Shown here: piece after piece, positions 1 to 9,907 of the stretch | Layout of the letters: every line of letters begins with the position of its first letter | Position numbering within the stretch: position 1 is the first letter of the stretch | Source: Pararge aegeria | Taxonomy: Eukaryota; Arthropoda; Insecta; Lepidoptera; Nymphalidae | DNA length: 64,000 bases | Assembly: GCF_905163445.1 (NCBI RefSeq) | Contig: NC_053204.1 | Location: forward strand, 3,479,501 to 3,543,500 | Reading direction: 5' to 3' | The notes under the pieces: generated by a model | Databases searched by the model: none | Seen by the model: the letters and a program-made list of their open reading frames with translations, nothing else | What the model was told of the DNA's origin: nothing | Program-made: the position numbers and the translations under genes

Positions 1-486
1 AAGTCAGTATTGATAAGCGAAAAGGATCGGGAAGAGAATCGTTTTACATGACAACAAAGTTCCCGGATTGGGTGTTGCACAGAGAAAAAAAGGTTTTTTT
101 CGATACTTTTATTGATCTTTAGGACTGGGCGGGGATTTGAAAGGAGATTGGGTGCAAACTGGAGGGGCGCTTTTAGTGGGGAAGGGTGGGCGTGTCATCC
201 GCCATTTCACCCAAACGGGGCCGAGCGATCATCTACCCAACAAGGATATACTGGAGGTCAGTTACTGATTTTTGCTAAAAAATATCGTAATTTATTTTCT
301 ATAAATGCCATACTCCCTAACAGGTAAGCCCGCTACCATCTAAGACTGCATCATTTACTATCTACAGGGTTTGCAAAGACTGGAGAGCAAAATTATATCC
401 CCCGATTATATCCCCTAATTAACGTGTCCACGTGCTAAAGCACGGGAATACGGAATAGGTGAAATTTACCCGTTTATTATTACACA
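1..486. other. Left-edge non-coding stretch with 5' part of repeat REP-A
   Basis: No supported gene. Positions about 308-345 resemble the 3' part of SINE-3. Positions about 360-486 belong to REP-A, a dispersed repeat seen again at 7318-7990, 56575-57065 and 61115-61245; the TRIM at 487-1988 interrupts it and it resumes at 1989. One frame over positions 3-115 is open and protein-like, but it has no clear splice sites, so I do not call it. Confidence 0.4.
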
Positions 487-1260
487 TGTAGCGATCTCCA
501 CATTACATAACTAGATGGCGCTACAAAAATCCTGCATCGCGCTAGCGAAGTGTTCACGAAGAATGCCTATATATACAACTTCCAAAAATGAATGTTCGGA
601 AAAATGAATGGTACGCGCTGACCAATGAAGCAGGCCGCAAGTCGCTATAAGCACAGCAGTCGCTTACGCTACGCACGATAACAAGAGCACCACGTTTCGT
701 ACGGAACCAGGTCATCGCCAGAGACCTACACATGGAAAGCTTAGAGGAATTCATCCGCCGCCTGAGCACCTCAATGTTCACGCGCGCCGACGGAGCGCGA
801 TCCCACCACTTGAGGGGCATCGCGCCATACCATCGGCGTCCACCGGACATTAGCGGTCTACCACGAGACCTACCAGACCCTTAAACGCTACCTCGCCGCT
901 GGCTGATGGGCGCTTGCCATCTCACATTGGCAAGCTCGACCTCGCTGAGTGGCGGGCGCAAGCCCCACCAAAGAAATGCCAAGTCGCCGCAGCAACGCTG
1001 ATCGCCGCGTCACAACGCAGGCTTGATGACTGACTCCGCGGACCCAACGGTCCTACCAAGTGACCCGTCTGTAGTAGCAGACGGCGGTGAACACCACCGA
1101 AAAGGGCCAACGCCCTGAACGGTCACCCCGAGCCCCCAAACCTGGGACTCCGAGGAAGATTCGAGTCAATGTTCGGACCTCGGTCCCCGAGCACGATCAC
1201 CCGCTCGGAGGAAGATCTTCCTATTGTTACGGTCGAGCGTATCACCATAGCTCCCGTACA
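487..1260 (+). repeat. 5' LTR of the TRIM, carrying a 577-bp extra segment
   Basis: It begins TGTAGCGATC and ends CTCCCGTACA, with a TATATATA box near 568-576. It is 774 bp long against 197 bp for the 3' LTR. The extra 577 bp (601-1177) lies between two copies of AATGTTCGGA (591-600 and 1168-1177), of which the 3' LTR has one. Either a LINE fragment inserted with a 10-bp duplication, or the 3' LTR lost the segment by recombination between the two copies. Confidence 0.8.
672..884 (+). pseudogene. Jockey/BS-type LINE reverse transcriptase, C-terminal remnant
   Basis: An open frame running into TAA at 882-884 encodes about 70 residues resembling the C-terminus of Jockey-type non-LTR reverse transcriptases: FVRNQVIARDL, then a helix-like EEFIRRL, then LRGIAPYHRRPPD and a final LPRDLPDP. 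This C-terminal pattern is familiar from many insect LINE polyproteins. It is a fragment inside the 5' LTR of the TRIM, with no endonuclease or catalytic YxDD part present. Confidence 0.65.
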
Positions 1261-1279
1261 GTGGTGACCCCGACGTGAT
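1261..1279 (+). other. Primer-binding-like site of the TRIM
   Basis: The sequence immediately after the 5' LTR reads GTGGTGACCCCGACGTGAT. A TGG-initial, GACCCCGAC-type sequence next to the LTR is what arthropod Gypsy-class elements use as the tRNA primer-binding site. The tRNA species was not determined. Confidence 0.6.
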
Positions 1280-1284
1280 GACTC

Positions 1285-1700
1285 AAACCCGACATAATCA
1301 TCGCAGCACCGCAATTCATGCCTGACGCACACCCGACGTGATGACGCAGCAGCATCACCGCCATTCAAGCCTGACGCACACCCGACGAGATCATCGCAGC
1401 ACCGCAACTCATGCCTGACGCACACCCGACGAGATAATCGCAGCACCACAAAGCACGCCTCACGCACGCAATCACGCAATCAACGCACGCACGTAACGCT
1501 CAACGGTCTCAACGCACGCAACGCTCAACGCACGTAACGCTCAACGCACGCAACGGTCACAACGCACGCAACGGTCTCAACGCACGTAACGCTCTCAACG
1601 CACGAAACGCTCTCGACGCTCTCAACGCACGCAACGGTCTCAACGCACGAAACGCTCTCGACGCTCTCAACGCACGCAACGCTCTCAACGCTCTCGACGC
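1285..1700 (+). repeat. Minisatellite interior of the TRIM
   Basis: Two arrays lie side by side. From about 1289 to 1470 there are about four imperfect units of 45-49 bp sharing GCCTGACGCACACCCGACG. From about 1471 to 1700 there is a dense array of short units such as CAACGCACG and CAACGCTCT. The regular period leaves a long open frame on the minus strand (Cys-Val-Glu-Ser-Val-like repeats); I read this as a by-product of the period and not a gene. Confidence 0.8.
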
Positions 1701-1779
1701 ACGCAACGTACGCACACGATTGGTGACAGAGGCATACTACAGCAAGCAACACTGCTTCAATGGTACGACTTCCAGTCTC

Positions 1780-1790
1780 GGAGGGGAATA
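1780..1790 (+). other. Polypurine-tract-like sequence of the TRIM
   Basis: GGAGGGGAATA sits one base before the 3' LTR start (1792), the place expected for the plus-strand priming tract of an LTR retroelement. Confidence 0.6.
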
Positions 1791-1791
1791 C

Positions 1792-1988
1792 TGTAGCGAT
1801 CTCCACATTACGTAACTAGATGGCGCTACAAAAATCCTGCATCGCGCTAGCGAAGTGTTCACGAAGAATGCCTATATATACAACTTCCAAAAATGAATGT
1901 TCGGACCTCGGTCGCCGAGCACGATCACCCGCTCGGAGGAAGATCTTCCTATTGTTACGGTCGAGCGTATCACCATAGCTCCCGTACA
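1792..1988 (+). repeat. 3' LTR of the TRIM (197 bp)
   Basis: It begins TGTAGCGATC, has a TATATATA box and ends CTCCCGTACA. It matches the 5' LTR at all but about two positions once the 577-bp extra segment is skipped. It is followed by CACA, the second copy of the target-site duplication. Confidence 0.85.
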
Positions 1989-2381
1989 CACATATATTAT
2001 TTCGATATTATTTCCACTTGTGCGCCGCCAGTGAGAGTTGAAAAAGTTGTGGAAGAAGATAAATTTTTATTCCTTCCCTAGCCGTGTAGGTGACATTGAA
2101 GTCAAAAAAAGTTTTTAAACCGGGCTCGTACTGTAAATTCTGTAACAGAAAAAATAATACCTAACAATTCTTGTCCCTACCCGGGATTCGATACCAGGGC
2201 CTGGAGATCAAAGTCAAATTCAAAGTCAAATATCCGATCCGTAGTTCGATCTGTAGTTGAACATGGTAACCACTACACAAACGAGGCAGTTTGCATTAGG
2301 ATGAAGGGTAGTTTTAAAATGGCGACCGAAATCCGACGTTTTAGCAAAACGTAAATTTTTAACTATTTTTTTTTATTGCAG

Positions 2382-2453
2382 TTGTTCGACTTGGAAAACG
2401 AATACAAAGCGGAAACTATGGCGAACAAAAAGCGAGAGGAGCTGGAGTGCAAT
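2382..2453 (+). CDS. Orphan coding-like exon, charged helical peptide
   Basis: A T-rich tract ending TTTATTGCAG precedes a 72-nt open stretch followed by GTTAGT, a usable donor. It reads LFDLENEYKAETMANKKREE and then LECN, a charged, coiled-coil-like peptide unlike the surrounding repeats. I could not connect it to another exon in the window. It may belong to a gene whose other exons lie left of the edge or are too short to recognise. The gene is not recognised. Confidence 0.4.
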
Positions 2454-2636
2454 GTTAGTATTATAAAAATAATAATAAGGGTTGATTCTATATTAAAAGT
2501 ATCGTAATTACTTAAATACTAAGTGAGCGAAAGTACTGTCGCAACTGCAAATGTCGTAACGTAAATAATCATTTCGGTTCAATGAATTGAATACTTATGT
2601 TTTAACCAAACCTGACCTAACTTCAGGTTTCAGAAA

Positions 2637-3032
2637 GCCTTCTGCCGTGGCTAGTTACCACACTACAGACAAAGACGTGCCGCTAAGCGATTAAGCGTTC
2701 CGGTACGATGTTGATGAACAGATTTTTTTTTTTAATTGGTCAACTGAAGAGTAAAACAATTAACGACAACCAGGTCATTCACCTCATCTCAAACCACACA
2801 GAGTTTATGTGACAAGGTATAGATTAATGATATTCATTTTTAAAACATTATTTTTTTTTTATTTATTTAATTAAGACCAGTAGTCAGTACACAACATAGC
2901 AAGTTTGTGATTACAACTTGTACTGTTTTAGGGGTATCGGTTTAATATAAGTACCATACCTTTAACAGGTTAGCCCGTTAACCAGCAGTTGAGATTGCAG
3001 TCTAGGGCTAACTTGTAGTGGAATTAAAAAAA
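2637..3032 (+). repeat. SINE-3 copy split by an insertion
   Basis: The 5' part (2637-2720) has the CCGTGGCTAGTTACCA block and the GACAAAGACGTGCCGCTAAG block. The 3' part (about 2928-3032) has AACAGGTTAGCCCGTTA, GAGATTGCAG and the ending GGGCTAACTTGTAGTGGAAT plus an A tail. About 205 bp of unrelated AT-rich sequence lies between. Confidence 0.65.
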
Positions 3033-3604
3033 AAAAAAACGCTTACCCAGTGCGTATTGAAACATACTTTGCACAGAAAAGTAATAAGAAGATAGAATAG
3101 AATAGAATAGAACTTAATTTGCGTAATACACACGTTTACATAGATGCCATTTAAATATCTATAATGAAGCCATAGTTTATTGACATTAACTGGCTTGCGA
3201 AGATTGCAAATTTTTTGCCACACTACAATGCAATAAAGTGTAAAAAATTAATCGTAAAATATGTCAGGAATATTCTTGTTAAATGTCAAAATAAAATACA
3301 AATGTCACAATTGTTTTTTTTTAGTTTTCTTACATTATAAGACAAGTTGAAAAAAATGAAGTGTAAATGTTTTATTATCATGAATAACGAAGGTATGAAA
3401 ACTCCGACTTTTTCAGACAGAGGCGTCCCCCTAAGCCGTGGCTGACGAACCTGCACCAGTGCCCTCTGACCCCTATCCACTATATATGGGCCCAGAGGCT
3501 GTGCAAGCAAACCAGGGTGTAGACGATAGTCCATATAAAAAAGGGTTTAACTGACACATTTGCACACAAACGCTATGCTTTTCACATTAACGGTTAATTT
3601 ATTT

Positions 3605-3852
3605 GACGGCCGATTGGCGCAGTGCGCAGCGACCTTGCTTTCTGAGTCCAAGGCTGTGGGTTCGATTCCTACAACTGGAAAATGTTTGTGTGAAAAATTA
3701 ACATCAATCAGTGTCTGGGTGTTTGTCTGTATATTATAAGTATTTATGTATATTATTCATAAAAATATTCATCAGTCATCTTAGTACTCATAACACAAGT
3801 TACGCTTACTTTAGGGCTAGATGGCTATTGTCTTAGTATATTTATTTATCAA
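3605..3852 (+). repeat. SINE-1, tRNA-headed, near full length
   Basis: The head GACGGCCGATTGGCGCAGTG carries an A-box-like block and GGTTCGATTCC a B-box-like block. The body follows (CAGTGTCTGGGTGTTT, CATAAAAATATTCATCAGTC, TACGCTTACTTTAGGG) and the end is a TTTATTTAT tail. This is the most frequent SINE in the window. Confidence 0.85.
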
Positions 3853-5037
3853 TAAAGAAGGTCTCCCAAGGTCAGCTTGCCTTTTCCCAGCTCCCCACCG
3901 AATTGTTAAGTGCGAGATGAAATACGAGCGGTCAATCAACCCAGTAAACGCGCACACAAAAAAGAGCAGTTATAGATTTCTGCTACTATTCTCAATTATT
4001 GAAGCAAATTTTGCTTAGAAGAAACAGCTGTTTTGAAGCCCCTATAAATCCTTCAGGATCTGTGTTACACTCTGCGTACCGTATTTTGGAAAATCGGTTT
4101 TGCTTGTCCTGCACGTTATTGGGAGGTTAGGCGATATAAAATATCGCATATTTAACCACACGGATTTGTCTGAATGACAGATTAGCCAATTGCAAACCAT
4201 GTGCAAAGTATCTCCTGATTTTATATAACAAATCATATGTTAGTTAAACCCTTTATATTCTAACTAGAGCATATAAACATGTATTTTTTTTATATTTTTA
4301 ATTAATTGTTTACATCACCGTAGTATATAGAAAATGTATCGCTCGTAAAAACTCACTTGTTACCTATACCTGTTTTTTGTACCCAATAAAAATAAATAAA
4401 AATGTATATAGGTTACATGAAAAAAACCATGGAAATTAAATAAAAATACACTTTATTGAACACCAACCATAAAAAAAAAGTTTCATGAAAATAAACTATT
4501 GGACACCAAACACATATGTATGTAATAGTTAAAAAATATAAAAAGGTAAATTGGGCAGCCTCAACGCTAAAAGCATTATTTTATTATTAAATTCGAAAGA
4601 TTTTAACACTGCCATTTTGACGCATTCCATATACTTATGTCACATTTCGTTTAAACCAATAGTAAGCATACTTTTGAAATGAAAGATTTCAAGAATTTTA
4701 TTATTTATTATATTATGACATATATTATTTTAAAATATTAAAACGGTAGCATAGAAATCGGGAAATCCCAGGCATAGACAATATTGAGTAATATTGACAT
4801 AGACAATATTGAATAATATTGTCTATGCCCTATAGGCTTACCCTTTCAGCACTTTCGCAAAAAAAAAAAAAAACTATACACTTATGTATGAAAAAACCTT
4901 CAAAGTATTATTACACATCTAATACCAAATTGTATCACGTGCCAATGTATATAAATTATGTCTAAAACCAAATTGTTGTATAACATATAATATACTGGGA
5001 GAATTTTTAGTCACTACCAAAATTGAATTTTTGTCTG

Positions 5038-5294
5038 GTTTTGGCCGTGGCTAGTTACCAGCCTACCGACAAAGACGTGCCGCTAAGCGATCCATAAGTG
5101 TTCCGGTGCGATGCCTACAAACATATTAGGGGTTCAACTACCATGCTCCGTAACAGGTTAGCCCGCTACCATCTTAGACTGCATCGTCACTTAACACCAG
5201 GTAAGATTGCAGTCAAATCTTTTTATTCTTCTGTAATCTTTTTACTATACTACAAGTTAACCCAACTTGTAGTAGTATAGTAAAAAGATTACAG
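5038..5294 (+). repeat. SINE-3 with an inverted 3' end forming a hairpin
   Basis: SINE-3 body from 5043 (CCGTGGCTAGTTACCAGCC) to about 5215. It ends in an inverted repeat: arm 5231-5258 pairs with 5264-5294 apart from a 3-nt gap. The right arm contains the normal SINE-3 end AACTTGTAGTAGTATAG, so the SINE tail has been copied back on itself. Confidence 0.6.
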
Positions 5295-6788
5295 ATTTTG
5301 GGAATATGTTAAAATGTTATGATATGGCTATATGATGATGAAATTGTCCTAAGAATTCCTACTGCACTTCGAGGATTATTTATTTTGATTTGCACGCTGT
5401 GTAGTCCGATTCATACTTTATGACTTCACGAACTTCGTGCGTTTCGTTGCGCAGAATTCCATATTCGGTATCAGCCAATCAGCGAAGCTACACTCGCGGC
5501 TAACTTCAGCGACAACATAACGTTTGGATCGGACTGTAGTAAATTATACTTAATGACCACACTGTATTGATAAAAATATGATATGCACTAAAAGTGCAAT
5601 TTTAATGAAAAAATTTGGACAGTAACTAAAAATCATCCTGTATTTATGTTTATAGTATTACTATGTTAATATGATAAGTAGATATATAATTTTGTAATCG
5701 CATACTAAGCTGATCGCACTTAACACGCGCCGCGAGTAAAGCTTTCTTCAGTAGGTAAAATTTATGACGTCACATGACGTATCGGAAATACACAAGAAAT
5801 GTTGAAGGTCATTGGCATTGCCATTATCATTTTTACCCATAGACTATCGTTGTCGCATTTTGGGCCTATTGGTTGAGGGTTTTGGCGCGTAGACCCACGA
5901 CGCCACTCCCAAGGTTAATGGTGGTCATTTTTGCCATAAACTTACGAAAAAAATTGATTTTTTTCGACGCTTGCTTTAAGGTGTGGTACACATATCGGCT
6001 TAACTAACGACTAACCTCATCCACAGTAACGACTCATAAGTTCGGATCGTGATTAACCGTGTTTATTGGAGCTTCAGTTCTGCACGTTTGGGTCTGTTCG
6101 ACATATTCTCGAATATTCACATATTGTGACTCATTTTGAACGAAGATCACGAAAATATGTCAGCTTTTTTTGTAATCATGAATATTATATTATATGCTGT
6201 GATAGGTGTAAACGTTTATCGTATAAAAAACACAAAACACAACACATACACATCAATTTAACGCAACTCTAATGCTCCGCGTTGCGAACGCGTACGTCCG
6301 ATAGTACCGTCGCTCGCAAGCATGGGTCGGGTAAGGAGTTATTCGGCCTGGCGCAGTCAAGGCGTAGGTATTATTTTGAACGTGCGCAAACGCCTTACAA
6401 TGCATTATAATCATAATCCCTACCCTTATTCTTTCTTGTCTTATTATATTCTCAATATTTTCTTTACATTTTAGTCCTAGCTTGGTTTAAACAAAAAAAA
6501 AAAAAAATTTAAACAATAATAGGTATAACCTTTTTTTTATTTTTAAATTATACCTTAGACTGAAAAGAAAGTAAAAGATTGTTTGCATACTATGAGGCTA
6601 GATTGAATGGTTTAAATTCGATTCCTACGTGGCTTGGTGGAACTTGGCGAACAGCGTATGTGTGTAACACGTCAAATGTGCGATCAGCTAAAATATATTG
6701 GTGGTGGTAGATAGAAATATAACTATACAAAGTCTGACTAAACCGATTTATAACTTGTGCCTGTTTATTTTTAACTCTTTCACTTAGG

Positions 6789-7064
6789 GGGCGTCCATAA
6801 ATTACGTGAGGTGTTTTCTGTCCCTCCCCTGGGGAGATGTCGTGAGATTTTATTCAACACGATTTTCGATTTTTCAAAATTTGGGTTTCTTTCGTTAACG
6901 CGTTGGATTGTTAAAGTAGAAAGACCAATGGACCAAAATAGTGTAATTTTTTTTTGTTTCAATCAGGGAAAAAAATTGCATGACCCCCCTCCAACTTAAG
7001 ATTAGATGAGATTTGACTCTACCCCCTCCCCCCCTTAAACATCTCACGTATTTTATGAACGCCC
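6789..7064. mobile_element. MITE with about 28-bp inverted ends
   Basis: The left end GGGCGTCCATAAATTACGTG matches the reverse complement of the right end, which reads CACGTATTTTATGAACGCCC, with three mismatches. The interior has C-rich runs and no open frame that I believe. It is a non-autonomous DNA transposon; superfamily not assigned. Confidence 0.65.
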
Positions 7065-7212
7065 AGGGAGCCCGCGACCGCTCGACTTTGGTTTACACAA
7101 GCCTTATCTCCGAAGTCTAAAAAAACAAGTCGTAAAAAATTAAAACAACGAAAAAATTCTCATTGTAGAAATAAATATGAGGCATGATTTTCGCCTTTTT
7201 TTTGTCTGATGG

Positions 7213-7300
7213 GTGGCTCTTCGGACGTGGCTAGTTGCCACACGACAAAGAGGCGTTACGGTACATGCGACGTCGCGTAAAAACCGATTATAGCTTATAA
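7213..7300 (+). repeat. SINE-3 fragment
   Basis: It contains CTTCGGACGTGGCTAGTTGC, GACAAAG and the GATGTCGCGT-like AAACCGATTA block. Only the middle of the SINE remains. Confidence 0.5.
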
Positions 7301-7317
7301 TCGCTATATCCCATCAG

Positions 7318-7990
7318 CACGGCTAGCATGGGAAACAATTATAACCCTGGGGTAAGAGTAAAAATTCATCTTCCCCCTTAATCAACTCTCAGAGCATTTG
7401 CGCACAACTTGAAATTTATTTATTTATTTATTTATTTATTTAGGAAAACCAACCGCTAATACATTTTTTCTTGTCCAAGTTTTTACGTTGCGAGCTAAGT
7501 GAATGTTCAGCATTACAGGTTTTCACAACGTTTACAAATAATCTCAAAATTAATTACATTTTATATATAACTGCATTACAAAATAAATGTCTAAAAATAT
7601 TTTACTAATTAATAATGTTAAAAATATAAATAGAATTAAAATTAAAATTCATATTAAATTAAGAATTAAATTAAAAATTTAATTAAAAAGAAAAAAAAAA
7701 TAACATCAATGTCCAAGTTTAAGCTTATTAAATTTTGAATATTTGATAACATAAGAAGTCAAGTATTTATTTTATTTTTATCTTGAAATGTCAGATAGAA
7801 CAATTAAAAGTGTCAATAATTTTACGCCTAAAGTCAGTGTGTATTTATTAAATAATATCCAAATAATATATGTGTAATAATAAACGGGGTTAAACTTCTC
7901 CTATTCCATGTTCTCGCGCTTTAGCAGGTGGACAAGTTAATTATATCCCCTTGTTAAGGGATATAATTTTTCTCCTGCGCGCGCTAGCCC
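7318..7990 (-). repeat. REP-A copy split by a LINE-tail-like insertion
   Basis: The two outer parts (7318-7410 and about 7850-7990) together match the repeat around the TRIM. The middle, about 440 bp starting with an (ATTT)n run at 7411-7441, looks like the 3' UTR of a minus-strand LINE. The part at 7850-7893 is the uninterrupted version of the TRIM insertion site. Confidence 0.6.
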
Positions 7991-8436
7991 TGCTGGTGTG
8001 ATTGCACGGCTAATAACTTATAATGGACAAAAAAAAAACGAATTAGCACCAAAAAAAACTATTTTTTATAGTTAATTAAAATTGAAAAATAAGACTACAA
8101 ATTTATGGGTTTGACTGAAGGCAAAAACAATTTATGAGACTTATTTTTTTCATTACTGCAGTATATAAAATTGTACTTACGCATTAATGAATATAAGAAA
8201 AATTATCATTCAATATATTACAAAAACATAATTACCTATATTGTTGTTGTTAATATTTTGTAAATGTTTATTTACATTTAAATAAATTTATCTATTTAGT
8301 TTTATATTATTCGTTTTATTTATCCCGTTTCTAATTGTAACCAAATTAAAGGAAAGAAAGAAAGAAATTTATTTTTACATATAAGTGCATTAAGCTTGAT
8401 TAAGAAAAACTAATTTACTTTTTAGTTGGTATAACA

Positions 8437-8442
8437 TTTATT
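8437..8442 (-). terminator. Poly(A) signal of the ommochrome-binding-like gene
   Basis: AATAAA on the minus strand, 42 nt beyond the stop codon at 8484-8486. Confidence 0.55.
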
Positions 8443-8483
8443 TCAGAAGTCTGTTCCTATTTTTGTTATAAAAAATGTTTTTA

Positions 8484-9422
8484 TCATAAAATTTGACTCG
8501 ATTTAAATTCCAATCTTCCGCGATGGATTCTAGGATTGTCTCTATTTGATTTCCTCACAACAACCTTCCGACGGTTCTTGCCAACACCTCGAGTCGTAAC
8601 CGTACATTTACTCAATACTGGTGACAGATAGTACAATATTTTATTTGTTGACTCGTAGAAAACTATGTGATTATCACCATCGAAGACGACTTTGAATGCC
8701 AAACCTCTTTTAAACGCTCCTACTTCAGTCATTCTTGCATTCCTATAATCAATTTTATATATTCCCCTTGTGTATGGCTGAACGAAATAAGCTTCGCCAT
8801 TTTTGTCCGTTGTCAAAAAATAAATTTCGTCTTTAAACAGCTCAGGTTTCTTACTCCCATTTCTGAATACGAAGAGTGCGGAATCGCTCATAAAATAAAT
8901 ATCCCCGTATTTATCAACTATGAAATCGTCGATGTGATATTCGTTTAGCTCCGGTATTTCTTTTGGCTTCTTGTTGTTTATAGTAAAAAGTCCTTTATGC
9001 CTGAACTCGGTGTAATACAAACTGTCTTCGAAATGCATATGCCATATTGTTTTATCCTTGACTGCGTATAATTCTGCTGTATTTTCTTTAGGGTTATATT
9101 TAAATATACCCTTTTCTCCGGATAAATATAAATCTCTTGTAGTTTGGTCTACCGCGTGTGCGAAGGTGAAGTTTAAAGGGAGAAAAGTTGAGTTAGCTTT
9201 AGTAAGATCGAATGCTTTGGTGAAATCTTTTCCGTTATCTTTATAGTGGTAGTAGATGATATTTGCGTTCCTATCCACTGCTAGCTGTCCAGATAGCTTT
9301 TGGTCTGTGAATATTCTGTCATACGGACTGTAACAGACAGAGTTTAGGCAGGCGTAACAAGGCATCTGTTTTGCTTGAGCTGTCAAGAAACCGTATACTG
9401 GTAGCACGAATAACTTCCACAT
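8484..9422 (-). CDS. Ommochrome-binding protein-like secreted protein
   Basis: A 312-residue protein. Residues 1-17 are a signal peptide (hydrophobic, ending AQA before KQMPC). The mature start has three closely spaced cysteines (C22, C25, C30), followed by six or more blade-like repeats with YY, DN and G motifs, including KGIFKYNPKENTAELY and IDDFIVDKYGDIYFMSDSAL. This layout matches the lepidopteran ommochrome-binding protein, a haemolymph protein of moths such as Manduca that binds ommochrome pigment precursors, with a beta-propeller (SMP-30/NHL-like) fold. From memory the Manduca protein is shorter; here about 38 basic residues follow the last cysteine (TTRGVGKNRRKVVVRKS and on). The base before the ATG follows a splice-acceptor-like TTTACAG, so a 5' UTR exon upstream is likely. 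No intron breaks the coding frame. Confidence 0.85.
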   Translation of the reverse strand: MWKLFVLPVYGFLTAQAKQMPCYACLNSVCYSPYDRIFTDQKLSGQLAVDRNANIIYYHYKDNGKDFTKAFDLTKANSTFLPLNFTFAHAVDQTTRDLYLSGEKGIFKYNPKENTAELYAVKDKTIWHMHFEDSLYYTEFRHKGLFTINNKKPKEIPELNEYHIDDFIVDKYGDIYFMSDSALFVFRNGSKKPELFKDEIYFLTTDKNGEAYFVQPYTRGIYKIDYRNARMTEVGAFKRGLAFKVVFDGDNHIVFYESTNKILYYLSPVLSKCTVTTRGVGKNRRKVVVRKSNRDNPRIHRGRLEFKSSQIL

Positions 9423-9659
9423 TCTGTAAAGGTGAAAAGGTTTAATTAAAGAAGTTATTAATGTCCCAAAGCATCACTGAAAAGAACTTTGAACGTAGAA
9501 CTTTCGGTCGGATCAAATTTGACCACGTGCACGAAAATCTGTCTTTTCAAGAGTTATTTAATAATATTATGCTGATGATAATAACCGAGTTGGTTGTCAG
9601 CGCGAACTTTGGAAGACCAAGAACTTTGAATAAGTTGCTTATCTAGGGCATGTGCTTCG

Positions 9660-9865
9660 GCATGATAGATACAGGCTACTGCAAAGTTGCTGGAAAGAGA
9701 CGCATCGGTCGCAAGAGTAAGTCTTGGTTGCGCAATATTAGGGAGTGCACTGGGATCGCGAGCGCCGCCCAACTGTTTAGCCTCGCGAGAGAAAAGGAAA
9801 GTTATGGAAAACTGACGGCCAACCTTCACTAGTTGGAGAGGCACCTAAAGAAGAAGAAGAAGATA
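9660..9865 (+). pseudogene. LINE reverse transcriptase C-terminal fragment with GAA tail
   Basis: The frame reads KRRIGRKSKSWLRNIRECTG, then ASAAQLF and a stop, followed by AAGAAGAAGAAGATAATAA. The pattern of a GR..SWL.NIR..TG C-terminus and a GAA tail is common in lepidopteran non-LTR elements. It is 5' truncated and lies just 5' of the ommochrome-binding-like gene. Confidence 0.6.
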
Positions 9866-9907
9866 ATAACCGAGATTTACAGTGCTCGTCGAGATTCAGT
9901 GAATTTC

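Larger units (their letters stand above)
487..1988 (+). mobile_element. TRIM-like non-autonomous LTR retrotransposon
   Basis: Two direct repeats starting TGTAGCGATC and ending CTCCCGTACA flank a 531-bp interior with no gag or pol. The order is 5' LTR (487-1260), a primer-binding-like site just after it, a tandem-repeat interior, a purine tract and 3' LTR (1792-1988). The target-site duplication is CACA (483-486 and 1989-1992). Another copy of the host repeat at about 7850-7893 (reverse strand) shows the uninterrupted site with a single CACA, which confirms the boundaries. The shared LTR parts differ at about two positions in 197, so the insertion is recent. Confidence 0.85.
2454..8436. other. 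Gene-free interval of about 6 kb
   Basis: No gene that I can support. It holds the SINE copies, hairpin, MITE and REP-A copy listed separately, plus AT-rich sequence with many A and T runs at 4240-5030 and 6480-6780. Positions 5300-6470 hold moderately complex sequence with no readable exon chain and no element that I recognise. Confidence 0.5.

Noticed and set aside
1525..1806. Minus-strand 93-codon open frame with Cys-Val-Glu repeats
   Set aside because: It follows from a tandem DNA period divisible by three over part of the array inside the TRIM. No signal peptide, no promoter.
3605..3680. tRNA-like heads of SINE-1 (here and at 17255, 22017, 48252, 63504 and others)
   Set aside because: They have A- and B-box-like blocks but recur with the same SINE body and tail. 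No complete cloverleaf with an anticodon arm independent of the repeat was seen, so I do not call tRNA genes.
7411..7441. Direct-repeat array as a possible CRISPR
   Set aside because: It is an (ATTT)n tail of a LINE-like insert in a eukaryotic genome; there are no spacers.
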